Below, piece by piece: positions 10,446-22,591 of a DNA stretch of 64,000 nucleotides (the stretch's first letter is position 1; each line of letters opens with the position of its first letter). The stretch is from Eutreptiella sp. 'Long Island Sound 2002' (Eukaryota > Euglenozoa > Euglenophyceae > Eutreptiales > Eutreptiaceae): the NCBI GenBank assembly GCA_964036045.1, contig CAXIWF010000842.1:1-64000 (forward strand), in the 5' to 3' direction. The notes beneath the pieces are model-generated. The model had not been told where the DNA came from. It was given only the letters and a program-made list of their open reading frames with translations, and searched no databases. A program made the translations under genes and the position numbers.

Positions 10446-13400
10446 AACAACAAGCAGCACTTCACTTTCCCGTTTTGGCCATTACTCCTTCTCATTGCTC
10501 CGGACTCTACTGAACTCTGGCCATCTGTTGCATTGAGATGCACCCGTCCCGAATCCAATTTTTGAGCCAAAAACTCAACAATGACAGCCCAAGGTGTGGG
10601 CCCCAAGATGGGTAGGTAGCCTGCAGGAGCGGCCCAGTGGTGGCCAAACAGCAGGGGGACCAGGAGGCGGCGGCAGAGAGACGGTACGCCGGTGCAGCCA
10701 AGTTGACTATTGCCACAACCTGATCCTATTGCTACATAGGTCAGGCGAGGCAGACCAAGGTCGATGGAGACCAAGGTCTGTGGGTTGGTTGTGTGAGGAC
10801 CTGCGGGGGTAGCCTCAGGTAGCCGTGGGGTCCCATTTGCTCTTTGCACTATGTCCAAGCACAGATCTATTCTCTTTTTTTCCTTTAATGGTCTACTTAG
10901 CATGTTAATTTCTATGGGTAATCTATATGGAGTGAAATAATAATCAACCTGCCCAATTGGCGGCCAAAGTGACGGCCGCAGCGCATGTGCCGCCCTCAAC
11001 AACAAACTCGGAAGCACCACAGCCCCAAGTAGCCGATACCACCACCGCAGTAGCCGCACGGACCACCACATGGGGCACATTTGTAGCCCTATCCTCGGAC
11101 AAATCGGTTACCATCAGGCACCAATAGTCCCAACGGGATCCACAAATCCAAGGTAGCCACCTGCCCAAGCAGACACAGTCCTTGGGAGACCCCACACACA
11201 AAGAGCTCTGCATAGCACACCCGTATGGCAAGCAGTAGCACTGGCGGCACGGCACGCTGTGGACATCGTGGTCGCGGCTGTGGCCCCATAGCAATCGCCA
11301 CCAAGGGGGGCCATTAGCAACCCTACAACGATTGTCAGGCACTTCCGGCCGGCCACCCCTACGTCATGCCCGCCGGCTGTAGCATGGCAGCAGGACTATC
11401 GAGTTAAGGCTCCATGGGCAACGGGAGAGAGGGCCAATGCCTGTCGGATAGCATCCAGTGAGCTCCCCAGGCAGCTTGGGAGGCCCCATGCAGCAAAAAC
11501 ATGGGTGTTCGCCTTGCCACTAAGCAACAGCACTTCTAGGGCTTTCACGGGGTCCATGGTCCGGGCTACATGGGCCGAGAGCCGACTACATAGGTCCCTA
11601 TGGGTGCTCATATTGTCACCAAATGACTACCCAAACCCGTCCGAGGGGCGATAGAAGGGTTTCGGAAAATGTCGAATTTTCGAAAAATTGAAGTGCCACT
11701 AAATATCCCAAAGAACTACAAATTTGGGCCTGGGGAGGGGGGGGGCATGGCCCGGGCAACATGGGCCTAGTGGCCGCTGCGTGGTTCCCTATGGGTGCTT
11801 AAGTACCCATATTGTGACAAAATGACCCAAACCCATCCTAGGGTGACGGAAGGGGTTTGGAAAATGTCAAATTCTAGACAATTTTGAAGTGCCACTAACT
11901 AGCCTAAACAACGGCAGTTTTGGGTACAACTCCTTTTATTGTCCGTAGGCCGATGTACAGAGGTAGTGGGGCGGAGAGAGGGGGTTGATGAGAGTTCGGG
12001 CGCCGGCTCGCCCCATACAGCTCCCCCACTTATGGGGTACGGCGGCCGAGAAGGGCAAGCTGGCGGGGACTGAGTCTCTTCTAGGCTTGCCCTCCCGGAA
12101 CCCAAGCGGGTGCCCTCCATCCCCCTCTCACCAGCCCCATTGGCTGCAAGTCCCGCACCTTCACGGGCATCACTGACCTCCGACGACCCGATCCCAACCC
12201 ATTGTGGGCCAGCCACAAGCCAAGGCCCTGTGGCTCACCTTTCGCCCCTGGTAGGGGAAGAGGGAAGTTGTGACCCCCCCGCACCCCCCCCCTCCTCATT
12301 TGGCCCCTGCAGCCCATCCTGTGGCCTTGTAGCCTCCCGTGGCGCCGTCGCCTGGCCTCCTCCCGAGTCGGCCCATATGCCGGTGCGACGCTAGGAGTGG
12401 GTGGCCGCTCTCCCCCCACTTGAGTCCCCCACCGAGGGGAACCATTGCCCTTGCAATCCCTTGGTTGGCGGCTGGCGAAGCTGGAGGCGTCCTCACCCTC
12501 TCTCGGCCGGCGGTTGTACAAGCCAGCTGCCCTAATGTTACCGCATGTGCCGGTACCTGCAGCTGTGTGGGGAGGGGGTGATAGTGGTCTCCCTCCCCCC
12601 ACGAGAGCTCCGTGTGCCCCGGGCTCCCGTGCTCTTGAAGTCATTTGGGTTGGTGGCTACTGAAGCCGGCAAAACCCCTTGCTGTAACTCTTGGGGGGGG
12701 GGGGGCTCCAAACCCCTCTCCCCCTTGGATTTTAGGAAATTTTGAAGTGCCACGAAGTAGCCTAAACAACGGCAATTTCGGGGCTTGGGGGGGGGGCATG
12801 GCCCAGGCTACATGGACCTAGCGGCCACTACGTGGTTGGTTCCCTATGGCTGCTTAAGTGTCCATATTGTCACCAAATGACCACCCACGACCCAGAGTTC
12901 GGACCCGGGACCCCCCACTAGCTTAGGGGGTCCATGTACTAGAAAAAAGGTGTTTAGGACCCGGGTCCAAATCCACACACAGCGGCCACAATGCGTCAAA
13001 AAATTTTTGACCCCCCAAGCCCCACCCCACCCCACCCCACACCAAAGGAGCGTTGGGCTATGGTACGTGTGCATAGGTGGCAGGCAGTACATAGCTCAGA
13101 AAGATGGTGTCCCGCGTGGCAGGCAAAATATAGGTGACATGGCAGCACCACTGTAAAATCTTGTCCACATCCCGGGGCGTGCGACTTATATGCGGGGCAC
13201 GGCGGAGTGCAACGCGCGCAAACCTGAGGACCGTGAGTATCTTGAGAGGCAGGCGATTTGTGCCCAAGACGTAATACTGATGAGACAAGAAATCCATGTA
13301 TGTAGGAAAGGTTGCACATTCACGACAGCGCCTACAATGATGTTCAAAACCTGTTTGTATGTGTGGGCTTGTGGCGTTTGCAATGTCACGGTATACTCAC

Positions 13401-16400
13401 GGGGGGGACATCTCCTCGCTTTTATGCGCGGCTCCCGCCCCAAGTAGAAGTGGGCCGAAGGCCCCCAGGAGGGGGGGGGGGGGTTGGAGGGGGGGGTTCA
13501 CGGAGGGGCAATTGGGGGGGGCGGTTGGGAGGGTTGGTTGGGGGGGGTCCAGGTGGGGCGATTTGGGGTGGTGAGGGGGGGGGGGGCGGGAGGGGGGGGG
13601 GCACAGGCTCCCCTTACCTCCCCTTGCCCTCAATCTAACCATACCATCACGATAACCCTAACCCTAACCTTTGCAGCCAGTTGGTTTGGCCATGCCAGCC
13701 ATGTTAATTGGGCTGCTCAAGATCCCCCAAATTTCGTTCATGGCTGCCTTTGCCACATCATTGCTCTCCATCTTGGACCCCAACACTCATTCTAACCCGA
13801 GCCTAGGGTGAGAGCTAGGGCTAGGGGCAGGGCTAGGGTTAGGGTTAGGGCTAGGGTCACCGAGCTGGTGGAACCAGTCTTGGTTTTAGAACCCTTTTTA
13901 GTGTCTAGGGTGGACCTACCAGGTTTAGCAGCAAGCAAGCAGCAAGCAGCACGCGCGAAATGGGTAAAAATCAGACCTCCGTCGTGGGGCTTCAGATTCG
14001 GGTGAAATTTTGGTGGATGATACCTATGGGTGTGAAGTACAATCACACAAAGTTTGAGCAAGAAACTCAATGGTGGCGGCCATGAACGGGATTCGCAAGT
14101 GGCGGACCTCAGTTTCAAAAACTGCAGTTTAGGGCCAAAAACAGCCATTTTTGGGCAAAAAAAGCGCTGGAACACATTCAAAACGGCCAAACGAAGGGAA
14201 ACGGTGGGTACACTTCACGTGCGGCTTGACTTCCCCATGTCAACGAGCTCTTTGCGGCCCTCTAACTCCATGATATGTCCCGGAAACGGCCCAAAAAGGC
14301 CCCTAGAAGCTCCAAATGCTGACAGCCACAAACCAAGAATAGGCCATATCTTTGGCTACATGGCTCAAAATGCGCTTCCGAGGGCACCTACTACACACGC
14401 AACCCCCCACTTTTTGTCGTTTCCACCCCTCAGAATTGCCCAAACGGACGCCTAGACCCCAATACCTAGGCCCACTAGGCTGCGGCAAGCTGCAAGCTCA
14501 AGCCCAAACAAGTGGGTGCCCAAATGGGTCAATAGGGTCTGGTAGGGGCAAAAGGATGACTTTTCTCAAAAATGATCCTAGACCATGTGCGACGCTAAAA
14601 CAAGTGTTTTTGGACCAATTTGAGCTTGTGGTGGCCCATTTTGGTCCCCCAAAAATCCCATAATGCCTTGAAAATGGGCTGCTTTGGGACCAAAAATGGG
14701 TCAAAAATGGGTCAAAAAAGCATTTTTCCAAACCTCATCCTAGACCATTTGAGGTGCACAAACAGGTGAAATGAGCCCATTTTGAGCCCATCTTGGGGCA
14801 TTTTGGCCCCTCACAAGTCCAAAAAGCCTTGAAAGTGGGCCTTGTGGTGATGGGGTTCACTTGCAAGCTGATTCCACTTTGTCAAGAGCCATCAATGTGT
14901 GAATCATTCTTGATGTCCCTCACCAGTCATAGCTAATGTTCCCTACCCCACCAGCTCGGTCCCAATATTCAGTCTTGATTAGGGCTAGGGTCACCGAGCT
15001 GGTGGAACCAGTCTTGGTTTTATAACCCCTTTTTTTTAGTGTCTAGGGTGGACCTACCAGGTTTAGCAGCAAGCAAGCAGCAAGCAGCAGCACGCGCGAA
15101 ATGGGCAAAAATCAGACCTCCGTCGTGGGGCTTCAGATTCGGGTGAAATTTTGGTGGATGATACCTATGGGTGTGAAGTACAATCACACAAAGTTTGAGC
15201 AAGAAACTCAACGGTGGCGGCCATGAACGGGATTCGCAAGTGGCGGACCTCAGTTTCAAAAACTGCAGTTTAGGGCCAAAAACAGCCATTTTTGGGCAAA
15301 AAAAGCGCTGGAACACATTCAAAACGGCCAAACGAAGGGAAACGGTGGGTACACTTCACGTGCGGCTTGACTTCCCCTTGTGAACGAGCTCTTTGCGGCC
15401 CTCTAACTCCATGATATGTCCCGGAAACGGCCCAAAAAATCCCCCAGAAGCTCCAAATTTTGTGTAGATTGGCTGCTGACAGCCACAAACCAAGAATAGG
15501 CCATATCTTTGGCTACATGGCTCAAAATGCGCTTCCGAGGGCACCTACTACACACGCAACCCCCCACTTTTTGTCGTTTCCACCCCTCAGAATTGCCCAA
15601 ACGGACGCCTAGACCCCAATACCTAGGCCCACTAGGCTGCGGCAAGCTGCAAGCTCAAGCCCAAACAAGTGGGTGCCCAAATGGGTCAATAGGGTCTGGT
15701 AGGGCAAAAAGATGACTTTTCTCAAAAATGATCCTAGACCATGTGCGACGCTAAAACAAGTGTTTTTGGACCAATTTGAGCTTGTGGTGGCCCATTTTGG
15801 TCCCCCAAAAATCCCATAATGCCTTGAAAATGGGCTGCTTTGGGACCAAAAATGGGTCAAAAATGGGTCAAAAAAGCATTTTTCCAAACCTCATCCTAGA
15901 CCATTTGAGGTGCACAAACAGGTGAAATGAGCCCATTTTGAGCCCATCTTGGGGCATTTTGGCCCCTCAGAAGTCCAAAAAGCCTTGAAAGTGGGCCTCG
16001 TGGTGATGGGGTTCACTTGCAAGCTGATTCCACTTTATCAAGGGCCATCAATGTGTGAATCATTCTTGATGTCCCTCACCAGTCATAGCTGATGTTCCCT
16101 CCCCCACCAGCTCGGTCCCAATATACAGTCTTGATTAGGGTTAGGGCTAGGGTTAGCGTTAGGGTCAAGGGTAAGGTTTGGGAGTAGGGCTAGGAGTGAG
16201 CTGGGTGTTGGGGTGGGCATTAGAGTCAAGGTTGGGTTTAAGGATAGTATTGGGGTGCAAAGTGGACAAAATGGGCAAGGGGAATGAAAAAAAAATTCAG
16301 GCGCCTTTGGTGCCACCTTATGTATGGCCAGTAGCTGTTGACCCTTGGCAACTAAGTGGGCCCGGAGGGCAGGGAGGGGGGGGGGGGGAGTCGCGTACCA

Positions 16401-19400
16401 GAACCGAGGAGATGTCCCCCTGTGGGTATACTTTGCATTCCACGCGGCTGTCAAACCTGAAGGTTGTGCATAAACAAGTGGTGGGGCATTCTGGTGAAGG
16501 TGTGCTGTAAAACCCATGGCAGTCAGAGACGGGGTCATGCAAGAGCCTGTACATGCCCCCCCCCCCCCCCCCCCGGGGATTGTATTAGAAGGGGGGGTAG
16601 GGGGGGGGGTCTAAAGGGGGGGGGGTGGCGAGGGGGGATGGCCGGGGCACCCATCCTCCTAGGGTTTCCAACGCAAAAACGGAAAAAATACTTTTTTGCT
16701 GCCAAAGGGGAAATGTAGTTCGGAGGTCAGAAAAATGAAAAATGACAAAAAAATGACAAATCTGGGGTTTGAACCAGAGAACTTATTTTTGGCGGTTGAG
16801 TGTCTTACCAACTAGTTCCTTGCACATATCTATCAAATGATTGTTCCTCGGAAGACGTTTCGCATCGCACATCAGAGGAGCTGCAGTAATCTGTGCCACC
16901 GGTGTCCACAGTGCTGACATCTTCACCCATTGGACTGAGGGTATGGTTCTGAGGAATAATGCAGGGCTATCGCTGTCAAAATCACTCTGCCACTCCCTTT
17001 TCTTGCCCTACCCTGGCACTTGACCTTGTAGATAGCGTCGTTCAACCAAGAAAGAATGGAAAACGAAAATTTGGAAGTGATACTATCTACGGTCCCCTAT
17101 GTTTAACATCTGCTGCATTGTTTAACACTAGTCTTGTCTTTAAGAAAAGGTGAGGAAGAGTCGAGAGCAAGAGGGGGGCGTGTGCAAAGTGCGAAGTGGA
17201 GGGTCCCCCCAATGGAAAGGGGTCCCCAAATTGACAACGCACCGTTTCCCGTGTTCAATTACACATTAGAAGGGGAGGGGGGGGACCCCCCCCTCCTCCT
17301 ATGGTGTACGGCCGTTCTAATACATCCCTGCCATACGGAGATATGTAGTGTGCTGGTCAAAGGAGGCAAGCACACGCCAGCACAAGAAAAGCCTTGTTGG
17401 TGGTACCATAGGCGCCTTCAGCTCTGTAGCGACGAACAAACAAGTGGATGAACCTACAGAGAACACAATGTCAAGCTGACACCATGCCTCTTTTACTTGA
17501 GAAATTCAGCACTGTAGGTACTAATGACTAAGATCCCTCACCCCTGCAAGTCACAGCGGTAGTATTGCAGCCGCCAAGCAACAACGACGCAACATCAAAC
17601 ACCAAAATCTGCAGCCCCCCCGTCATTTGTACATTACGGCAAACAGGTCTGTGTAGTCCCTGCCCCAGTGGGCGCAGTGAATGGAGCACAGTCCATTGTG
17701 CGGGGCATGCCACAAAGCGTAGCATGAATTCCACCATATGGCTTGTCACTAAAGCCACCTAGTCAGAAACCGAAAGGTGTTAGCCACAGAGGCAGGCAAA
17801 ACCCTGGAGACGCACACCGCCCAATCAATTGTTGCAGTTACACAACACGGAGTGCACGCACACATTTGCGTGTGGCTTTTTGCATAGCATGCAAGGGACT
17901 GGACAGTGTGTGGTCACACAAGAGGCCCATTTTGCATCCAAGCTGTAGCACTCAACAGAAGACGGGATCTGGAAAAATCCCTGCCCCCCACCCCCCTCCC
18001 CTTCCCAAAAAAGTGGCACTCGGGTACAGAGGGATAGGGGGTCAAATGGAAAAATTCATTGGGCGATCATTTCTTCTCCCAAAATGATGATTTTACAAGG
18101 GGTTGAACATCCGATATCACCCACTGGGGTATGCTACAGGAATGACCCCAAAATAGCGCTTGATCTAACAACCTCTCTTCAAGGTGATGTTAATTGTCTA
18201 ATATAAATTTGAATTGTTTAATTTGAAAATTAAGAATCTAATTATTAATGAATTGTATTATTCTTTAATTGTTCAACTTCAGGACGCCATCACCTGTAGG
18301 CTTACAAAATGCTCAAAGGGCCTTCGTGGGTACTTTGTTCTAACAAACAATGTGACCATCATCAGAAGGGGTGAGGAGGAGAAGCACCAGTTGCGGTACC
18401 CCAGTACTTACACGGCATGGTCATTTCAAGAAATCGGGACGGTACTCCCTTGTGCACAATATGTTTGTGATGGTTGTTGTGTTGTTGCATCGATGTGTTT
18501 GTGCAGCCCTGTAACTATGAGAAGCATTGGAGCGGCAATCGGTTCTATTCTGGCTTTGAATTGGGAGGCACACTTGGGCAGGACACGGTGGTGTTCACCA
18601 GAAATACGGGCCAAAAAATTTACAACAAAAACATTCCCACCAATTTGGGCCGCTGTGCCGGTTTCTGCGTCTGGTGATTGTTGCGTTTTCTGTAGGGGGG
18701 GTGCTCCCTCCAGCTCCAGCCACAAGAGTGGGGTAGAATAAGAGGCAGGGGCAGGGTTTAGGTAGCATGCCTGTCTTCCATTTTCAGCCAGATGCACTTG
18801 GGCTCCCAATCGTTTCAGGAACGAGCCCATGATTAACTGGTTCATGGACACGTCATCAACACTCAAGACTGACAGCCCCATCGACGGCGTGGCGTTGTTT
18901 GGCGTGGCGTTGCACGGCTGGGCGGTGGTGGGGTTTGGATGTTCCCGATCAGCCATGTCGGGCGGGGCTCTGCTGGGCGTACTGTTTGGATTGAACACCA
19001 TCTCCAATCGCTCCCTCAATCTTCGCTGCATCATTGAGGTATTCACCGCAGAGACATTGCTCACCCCATGCAAAGAGTGGGGCAGGTCCCCGATGACAAC
19101 CCACGGAGGACCATCGCTTATGTTGAGCTTCGACACCCAGTCATTACGGCCATTGAACAGCGCGGCATCACAAAGCACGACATTGTACCGCCGCCCTCGG
19201 CCCATCGAACCGGCTCTCAACAGCATCTGCGCCACTCCAAGCGAGCAAACAGCTTGTGTCTGCAAAATCAAGAGCGGGAACACGAGGAGTGAATGACCGG
19301 AGCGGAAGGGGGGTGGCATGCCGCAGAGAGTGGCACTTGCCCTGTGAATGCCCCGCAGTGGCAGTGGCATAACGCATGCCCCAGGGCCCTAAACCCCCAA

Positions 19401-22400
19401 GCCTCCAGCAGCTGGCGGAGAGCAGAGGGCACACAATCAGTCTCATGCCATCTAAAAGGTATTACAAGATGCGTGACTCCACACTCCGTGGGGTCATGGC
19501 ATACCTTCATTCCCAGCGATTCGCAGTGTGCCTCCACACGTCGAATTTGCTGAGGACAGCGGTGGACAATCAATGCCTTCTTTTCCTTTGTCACCATTGG
19601 TGGCAACTGCATCTTTCCCTGGCACTGCAGCGCAAAGAAGAACTTGGAGCCTTGGCCAGGGGTACTCTCAATCTCCATCTTCGAGCCCATGGCTTTTAGC
19701 AAATGCTGCGAGATTACAAGGCCGAGCCCCGTGCCGCATTGCCTCTGGGCGATGGAACTGCCAACCTGACCGAAATCCTTCAAAAGGTGCTTACAGTCCT
19801 CCCAGCTGATCCCGGTGCCGGTGTCCTCCACCATGAACTGGACCTGCATGCTATCTCCCATCTTCATCACCTGGCATGTTAGGGTAACCAAGCCTTCATC
19901 TGTGAACTTGATGGCATTGGACAGTAAATTAAGCAGGATCTGCTGCAGCCGGTTGCTGTCCCCTTGGATGGTGAGGTCGCAGGGCATCAGATATCCCAGC
20001 TGCAACTCTGCCGCCTTGGGTATTGCCGCAGCTGTGGCCAGGGCGGACTCGATGCAACTCCTCAAATCGAACTCGGTGTTCTCCAACTGGATCTTATTGT
20101 GCTGTAGTTTCGCCAAATCCAAAATGTCATTCACAATTCTAGAGAAGGTTGGAGAGGATGTCAGAGGGCTGTGGGGGCTGAAACAGGGTTGGAGAGGCCT
20201 GGGGAAGGCAGGTTTGCAACCTCGGGGGGGGGGGGGGACTCCCGAATGCAAGCCAAGTCCAACAAAAGCTTCGCGTGATGGAAAAACTGTTTGTTGAAAA
20301 AAATTTTGTTTCAATATGCAAGCCCCCACAAAAAACGTCCCTTGGAGTCACTGGGAACCCACTGCGAAACCACTTCCAAGCACTTCTTGGGGTCTGGGGG
20401 CTTGCATTTGGGTTTGGGAGGAATTTCCACTTGGCGTGAGGGGGGGTTGTATTCGGGGGGGAACTTGATTCCGGGGTTGTGGGACCAAAGGGGGTGGTGT
20501 GACATATGGGGGGTGTCGGACACATCCCAGCCCTGGTTTGGGTTTGGGTTTGGGTCATCGATCCGCACAACGCCCCAAGGTCCCGAAATCAATGTACCGC
20601 AGGCCAAACTCCTTTGGACCGCCCCCCCCCCCCTCCGCTGCACCATCGGGCTGCAGGAACAAACCTCGCCCAAGAACAGGGCAAAACCACCAGATGGCGG
20701 CAGGCTGGCCACCCCCCACCGCGGTGTCCTCTTCAGGGGCCTGCCTCTTCAGAGGCGCCAAAGGGACAGGGAGAATTGGGGGTAAAAGCAGCCCAACCGC
20801 TGCAAGAAAACAAAACTGGTCCAATCCCCAAGAGCGCATGCAGACAGTTGCAAGTCCTCAGTGGTTTTCATTGGTCCCTCAGTGGTTTTCATTGGTCCCT
20901 CGGTGGTTTTCATTGGTCCCTCAGTGGTAGTCATTGGTCCCTCGGTGGTTTTCATTGGTCCCTCAGTGGTAGTCATTGGTCCCTCAGTGGTTTTCATTGG
21001 TCCCTCCGTGGTTTTCATTGGTCCCACAGTCATGTCAGTCAGTCAGTCATGCAACTGCCTGGAAATCCTGCACACCGCTAAAGCGCGGCACCCCCTTTGG
21101 GGGTTATGTGCCCCTGTGCCAACAGCCGGTGGTTCGGCCAGGCAGCCGGCTGAAGGACCACCGGACAAATATTCGAGCCCAAGCACCACCAAAGCCACCA
21201 CCGGACGATTCCGTCCAGCCAACAGCCCCGGTGATCTCTGCCAGAGGCTCTTGGTGGACGGCTTTGTTCACAGGATGCGCATATAGGAGCTCCTTCCACA
21301 CCAAACAAATGTGCCCACACCAGAAAAGAACTGAGACCCGATGAACAATTGGCCGTCCAGAGCCAAATGGAGGCTTTGCTCCACAAACACGAACAACTGC
21401 GATATACCTACCGCAGGTATCAACCACATTAATTTTGCACCTATGTGGATCACCGCCCTGCGGCAAAGGACAGGATATGTGCCTGCAAACCGCCTTCCAT
21501 TCTAGGGCTCCTCAAGGGCTCTACTTACCCTACCCGAAGTTGAAAACCCAACTTCCCCCTATCGGACTGCTGGAGGGATGTGATGGGATGATAAACGGGA
21601 GAAGAGGATCAGGGATACGCTTGGAGGAGGTTCCGGGGCGCTGTAAGAGGGCTGCCGATGGTATTGTATGATGACTGCAAATGCTATGGAGAGGAGGAGA
21701 CGGCTAAAGCGGTTTGCACAGAGCCAAGGGAATGTTCATGCACTGGGTGTTGGAGAGGGAGAAGGATCACCGTAGATTTCCAGTGGCACAGGAGGCGATG
21801 TTGTCTACATGTTCATTTTCCTCTTCCCCAATGGTGTTGTTGACACGGAACGACTCCTTCAGCAGTCTGGCAAACCCCAGGATGCCATGCAGTGGAGTGC
21901 GTAACTCGTGGCTGATCTTGGCAACAAAGAGGTTCGTCTTCTCTTCATGTGACACAATTTTCAGGTTCCGGTCAATCAAAGCACTCACAAGGTTGCCGAG
22001 GCATGCTATGTGCGTGAGAACGTCCTCGGTGATCTCCTCATGGGGAACTGTGTCGATACAGCATAGCGCCCCTAAGCAGTGCTCTGTACTGGAAGGAATA
22101 ATGGGATACCCAATGTAGCATCGAATTCCTGGCTCCCCAAGAACAAGCGGGTTATCGGAGAATGCAGGGTGGGTTGCAGCATCGTGGACCACAAGCATCT
22201 CTCTGGATTCGACAACATGGTCACAGAACGAGACTGTACGTGCCGTCTCGTCGCTGAACGTACAGGCTTTTGCCTTGAACCATTGCCGATGCTCCTCCAC
22301 CAAAGAAACAAGAGCAATAGGGAAACCGGACAAGTGGCTTAACATCTTCACTATGTCATCGTACTCCTTCTCTGGAGGCGTGTCAAGGATGTGCGCCTTC

Positions 22401-22591
22401 AATAACGTTCTGAGCCGGTCGGCCTCGTCAGCCCTCCTTTGCGCTGGTGGCATCACAGAAAGCCCTGGTGTATGTAGAGAGAATGATTGTTGGGGAATAA
22501 CCATTTGTTGGCGCACGTCTCCAAAAGCACAAGGTCTATTGACGAGTGTTTTGGGAAAAAGATGATGGGAGGCACGGAGAGCCGGTGACAA
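9827..22591 (-). CDS. Hybrid histidine kinase: GAF-HisKA-HATPase-receiver(degenerate)-receiver
   Basis: Four exons on the minus strand, 22591-21771, 20138-19337, 19259-18771 and 10183-9827, total 2469 bases and give one frame of 822 residues. Residues 55-200 form a GAF domain (ILDTPPEKEYDDIVKML, VSFCDHVVESREMLVVHDA). Residues 215-275 form HisKA with phospho-acceptor His228 in KISHELRTPLHGILGFARLL. HATPase follows with N box LNLLSNAIKFTDEG, G1 VEDTGTGIS and G2 GTGLGL. Then comes a receiver-like segment with poor conservation and a complete receiver (LSVDDVSMNQ, phospho-acceptor in ILMDVEMPVMGG, Lys in MPKPF). Introns are 1632, 77 and 8587 bases. The first has GTGATC...CTCTAG, and the last starts GCATGC (GC-AG). 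The protein has no evident membrane segment, so it is probably a soluble sensor. The start codon is uncertain: an in-frame ATG also exists near 22456, and an upstream exon is possible. Confidence 0.9.
10328..10366 (-). repeat. Isolated end of the 1.1-kb CCGAGCTGGTGG element
   Basis: About 39 bases are the reverse complement of the right end of the tandem elements at 13858-16116 (GGACCGAGCTGG next to CCCTAATCAAG). The rest of that element is not found beside it, so it looks like a solo end or a breakpoint. Confidence 0.6.
10371..10460. repeat. (CAA/CAG)n trinucleotide tract
   Basis: About 90 bases of mixed CAA and CAG triplets directly follow the isolated element end, within the 8.6-kb intron of the histidine kinase. 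Confidence 0.85.
11600..12895. repeat. Three diverged copies of a roughly 170-250-bp block
   Basis: Blocks at about 11605-11735, 11745-11905 and 12725-12890 share TTTTGAAGTGCCACTAA-like sequence, CATGGCCC(A/G)GGC(A/T)ACATGG and CATATTGTCACCAAATGAC. The first two are adjacent. The third is separated by about 800 bases of unrelated CT-rich sequence (11930-12720) in which nothing was recognised. All lie inside the histidine kinase intron. Confidence 0.6.
13858..14957. mobile_element. 1.1-kb inverted-repeat element, tandem copy 1
   Basis: The element begins CACCGAGCTGGTGGAACC and ends CCACCAGCTCGGTCCC, giving inverted termini of about 12 bases. It is followed at a spacing of 1134 bases by a nearly identical second copy. 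Its outer flank is TTAGGG-like (13830-13857). The open frames inside are short and shared by both copies, with no transposase motif seen. It lies in the histidine kinase intron 18770-10184. Confidence 0.75.
14992..16116. mobile_element. 1.1-kb inverted-repeat element, tandem copy 2
   Basis: This copy is nearly identical to 13858-14957. It differs by a few substitutions and small indels, such as an extra 15-20 bases near 15456-15478. Its right end CCACCAGCTCGGTCCCAATA leads into TTGATTAGGGTTAGGGCTAGGG, a degenerate telomere-like run at 16134-16160. The high identity of the two copies indicates a recent tandem duplication or recent joint insertion. Confidence 0.75.
16755..16825 (-). repeat. tRNA-like (Pol III) sequence, probably degenerate
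   Basis: On the minus strand about 71 bases carry an A-box-like TAGTTGGTAAGACACTC and a B box GGTTCAAACC at normal tRNA spacing, with a T7 run about 10 bases beyond. The T arm pairs TCTGG with CCAGA, but its loop is eight bases long. The D and anticodon arms do not fold convincingly, so it is read as a tRNA-derived repeat or pseudogene. Confidence 0.4.
17975..18195 (+). repeat. Dispersed repeat shared with 27950-28190, copy 1
   Basis: The block shares AATGATGATTTTACAAGGGG, GGGGGTCAAA and GCTTGATCTAACAAC in the same order with 27950-28190. It has no coding potential. It sits in the histidine kinase intron, followed by an AT-rich stretch to 18280. Confidence 0.65.
20862..21029. repeat. 21-bp minisatellite, eight units
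   Basis: Eight units of TGGTTTTCATTGGTCCCTCA plus one base lie in the first intron (21770-20139) of the histidine kinase. Two units have TGGTAGTC instead of TGGTTTTC. The period is a multiple of three, so open frames arise here without implying a protein. Confidence 0.92.

Noticed and set aside
13653-13860. True telomere or chromosome end
   Set aside because: Only a few degenerate TTAGGG/CTAGGG words occur in both orientations, inside the intron of a gene.
20749-21286. Protein with VVFIGPS repeats
   Set aside because: It lies within the first intron of the histidine kinase and is generated by a 21-bp minisatellite.
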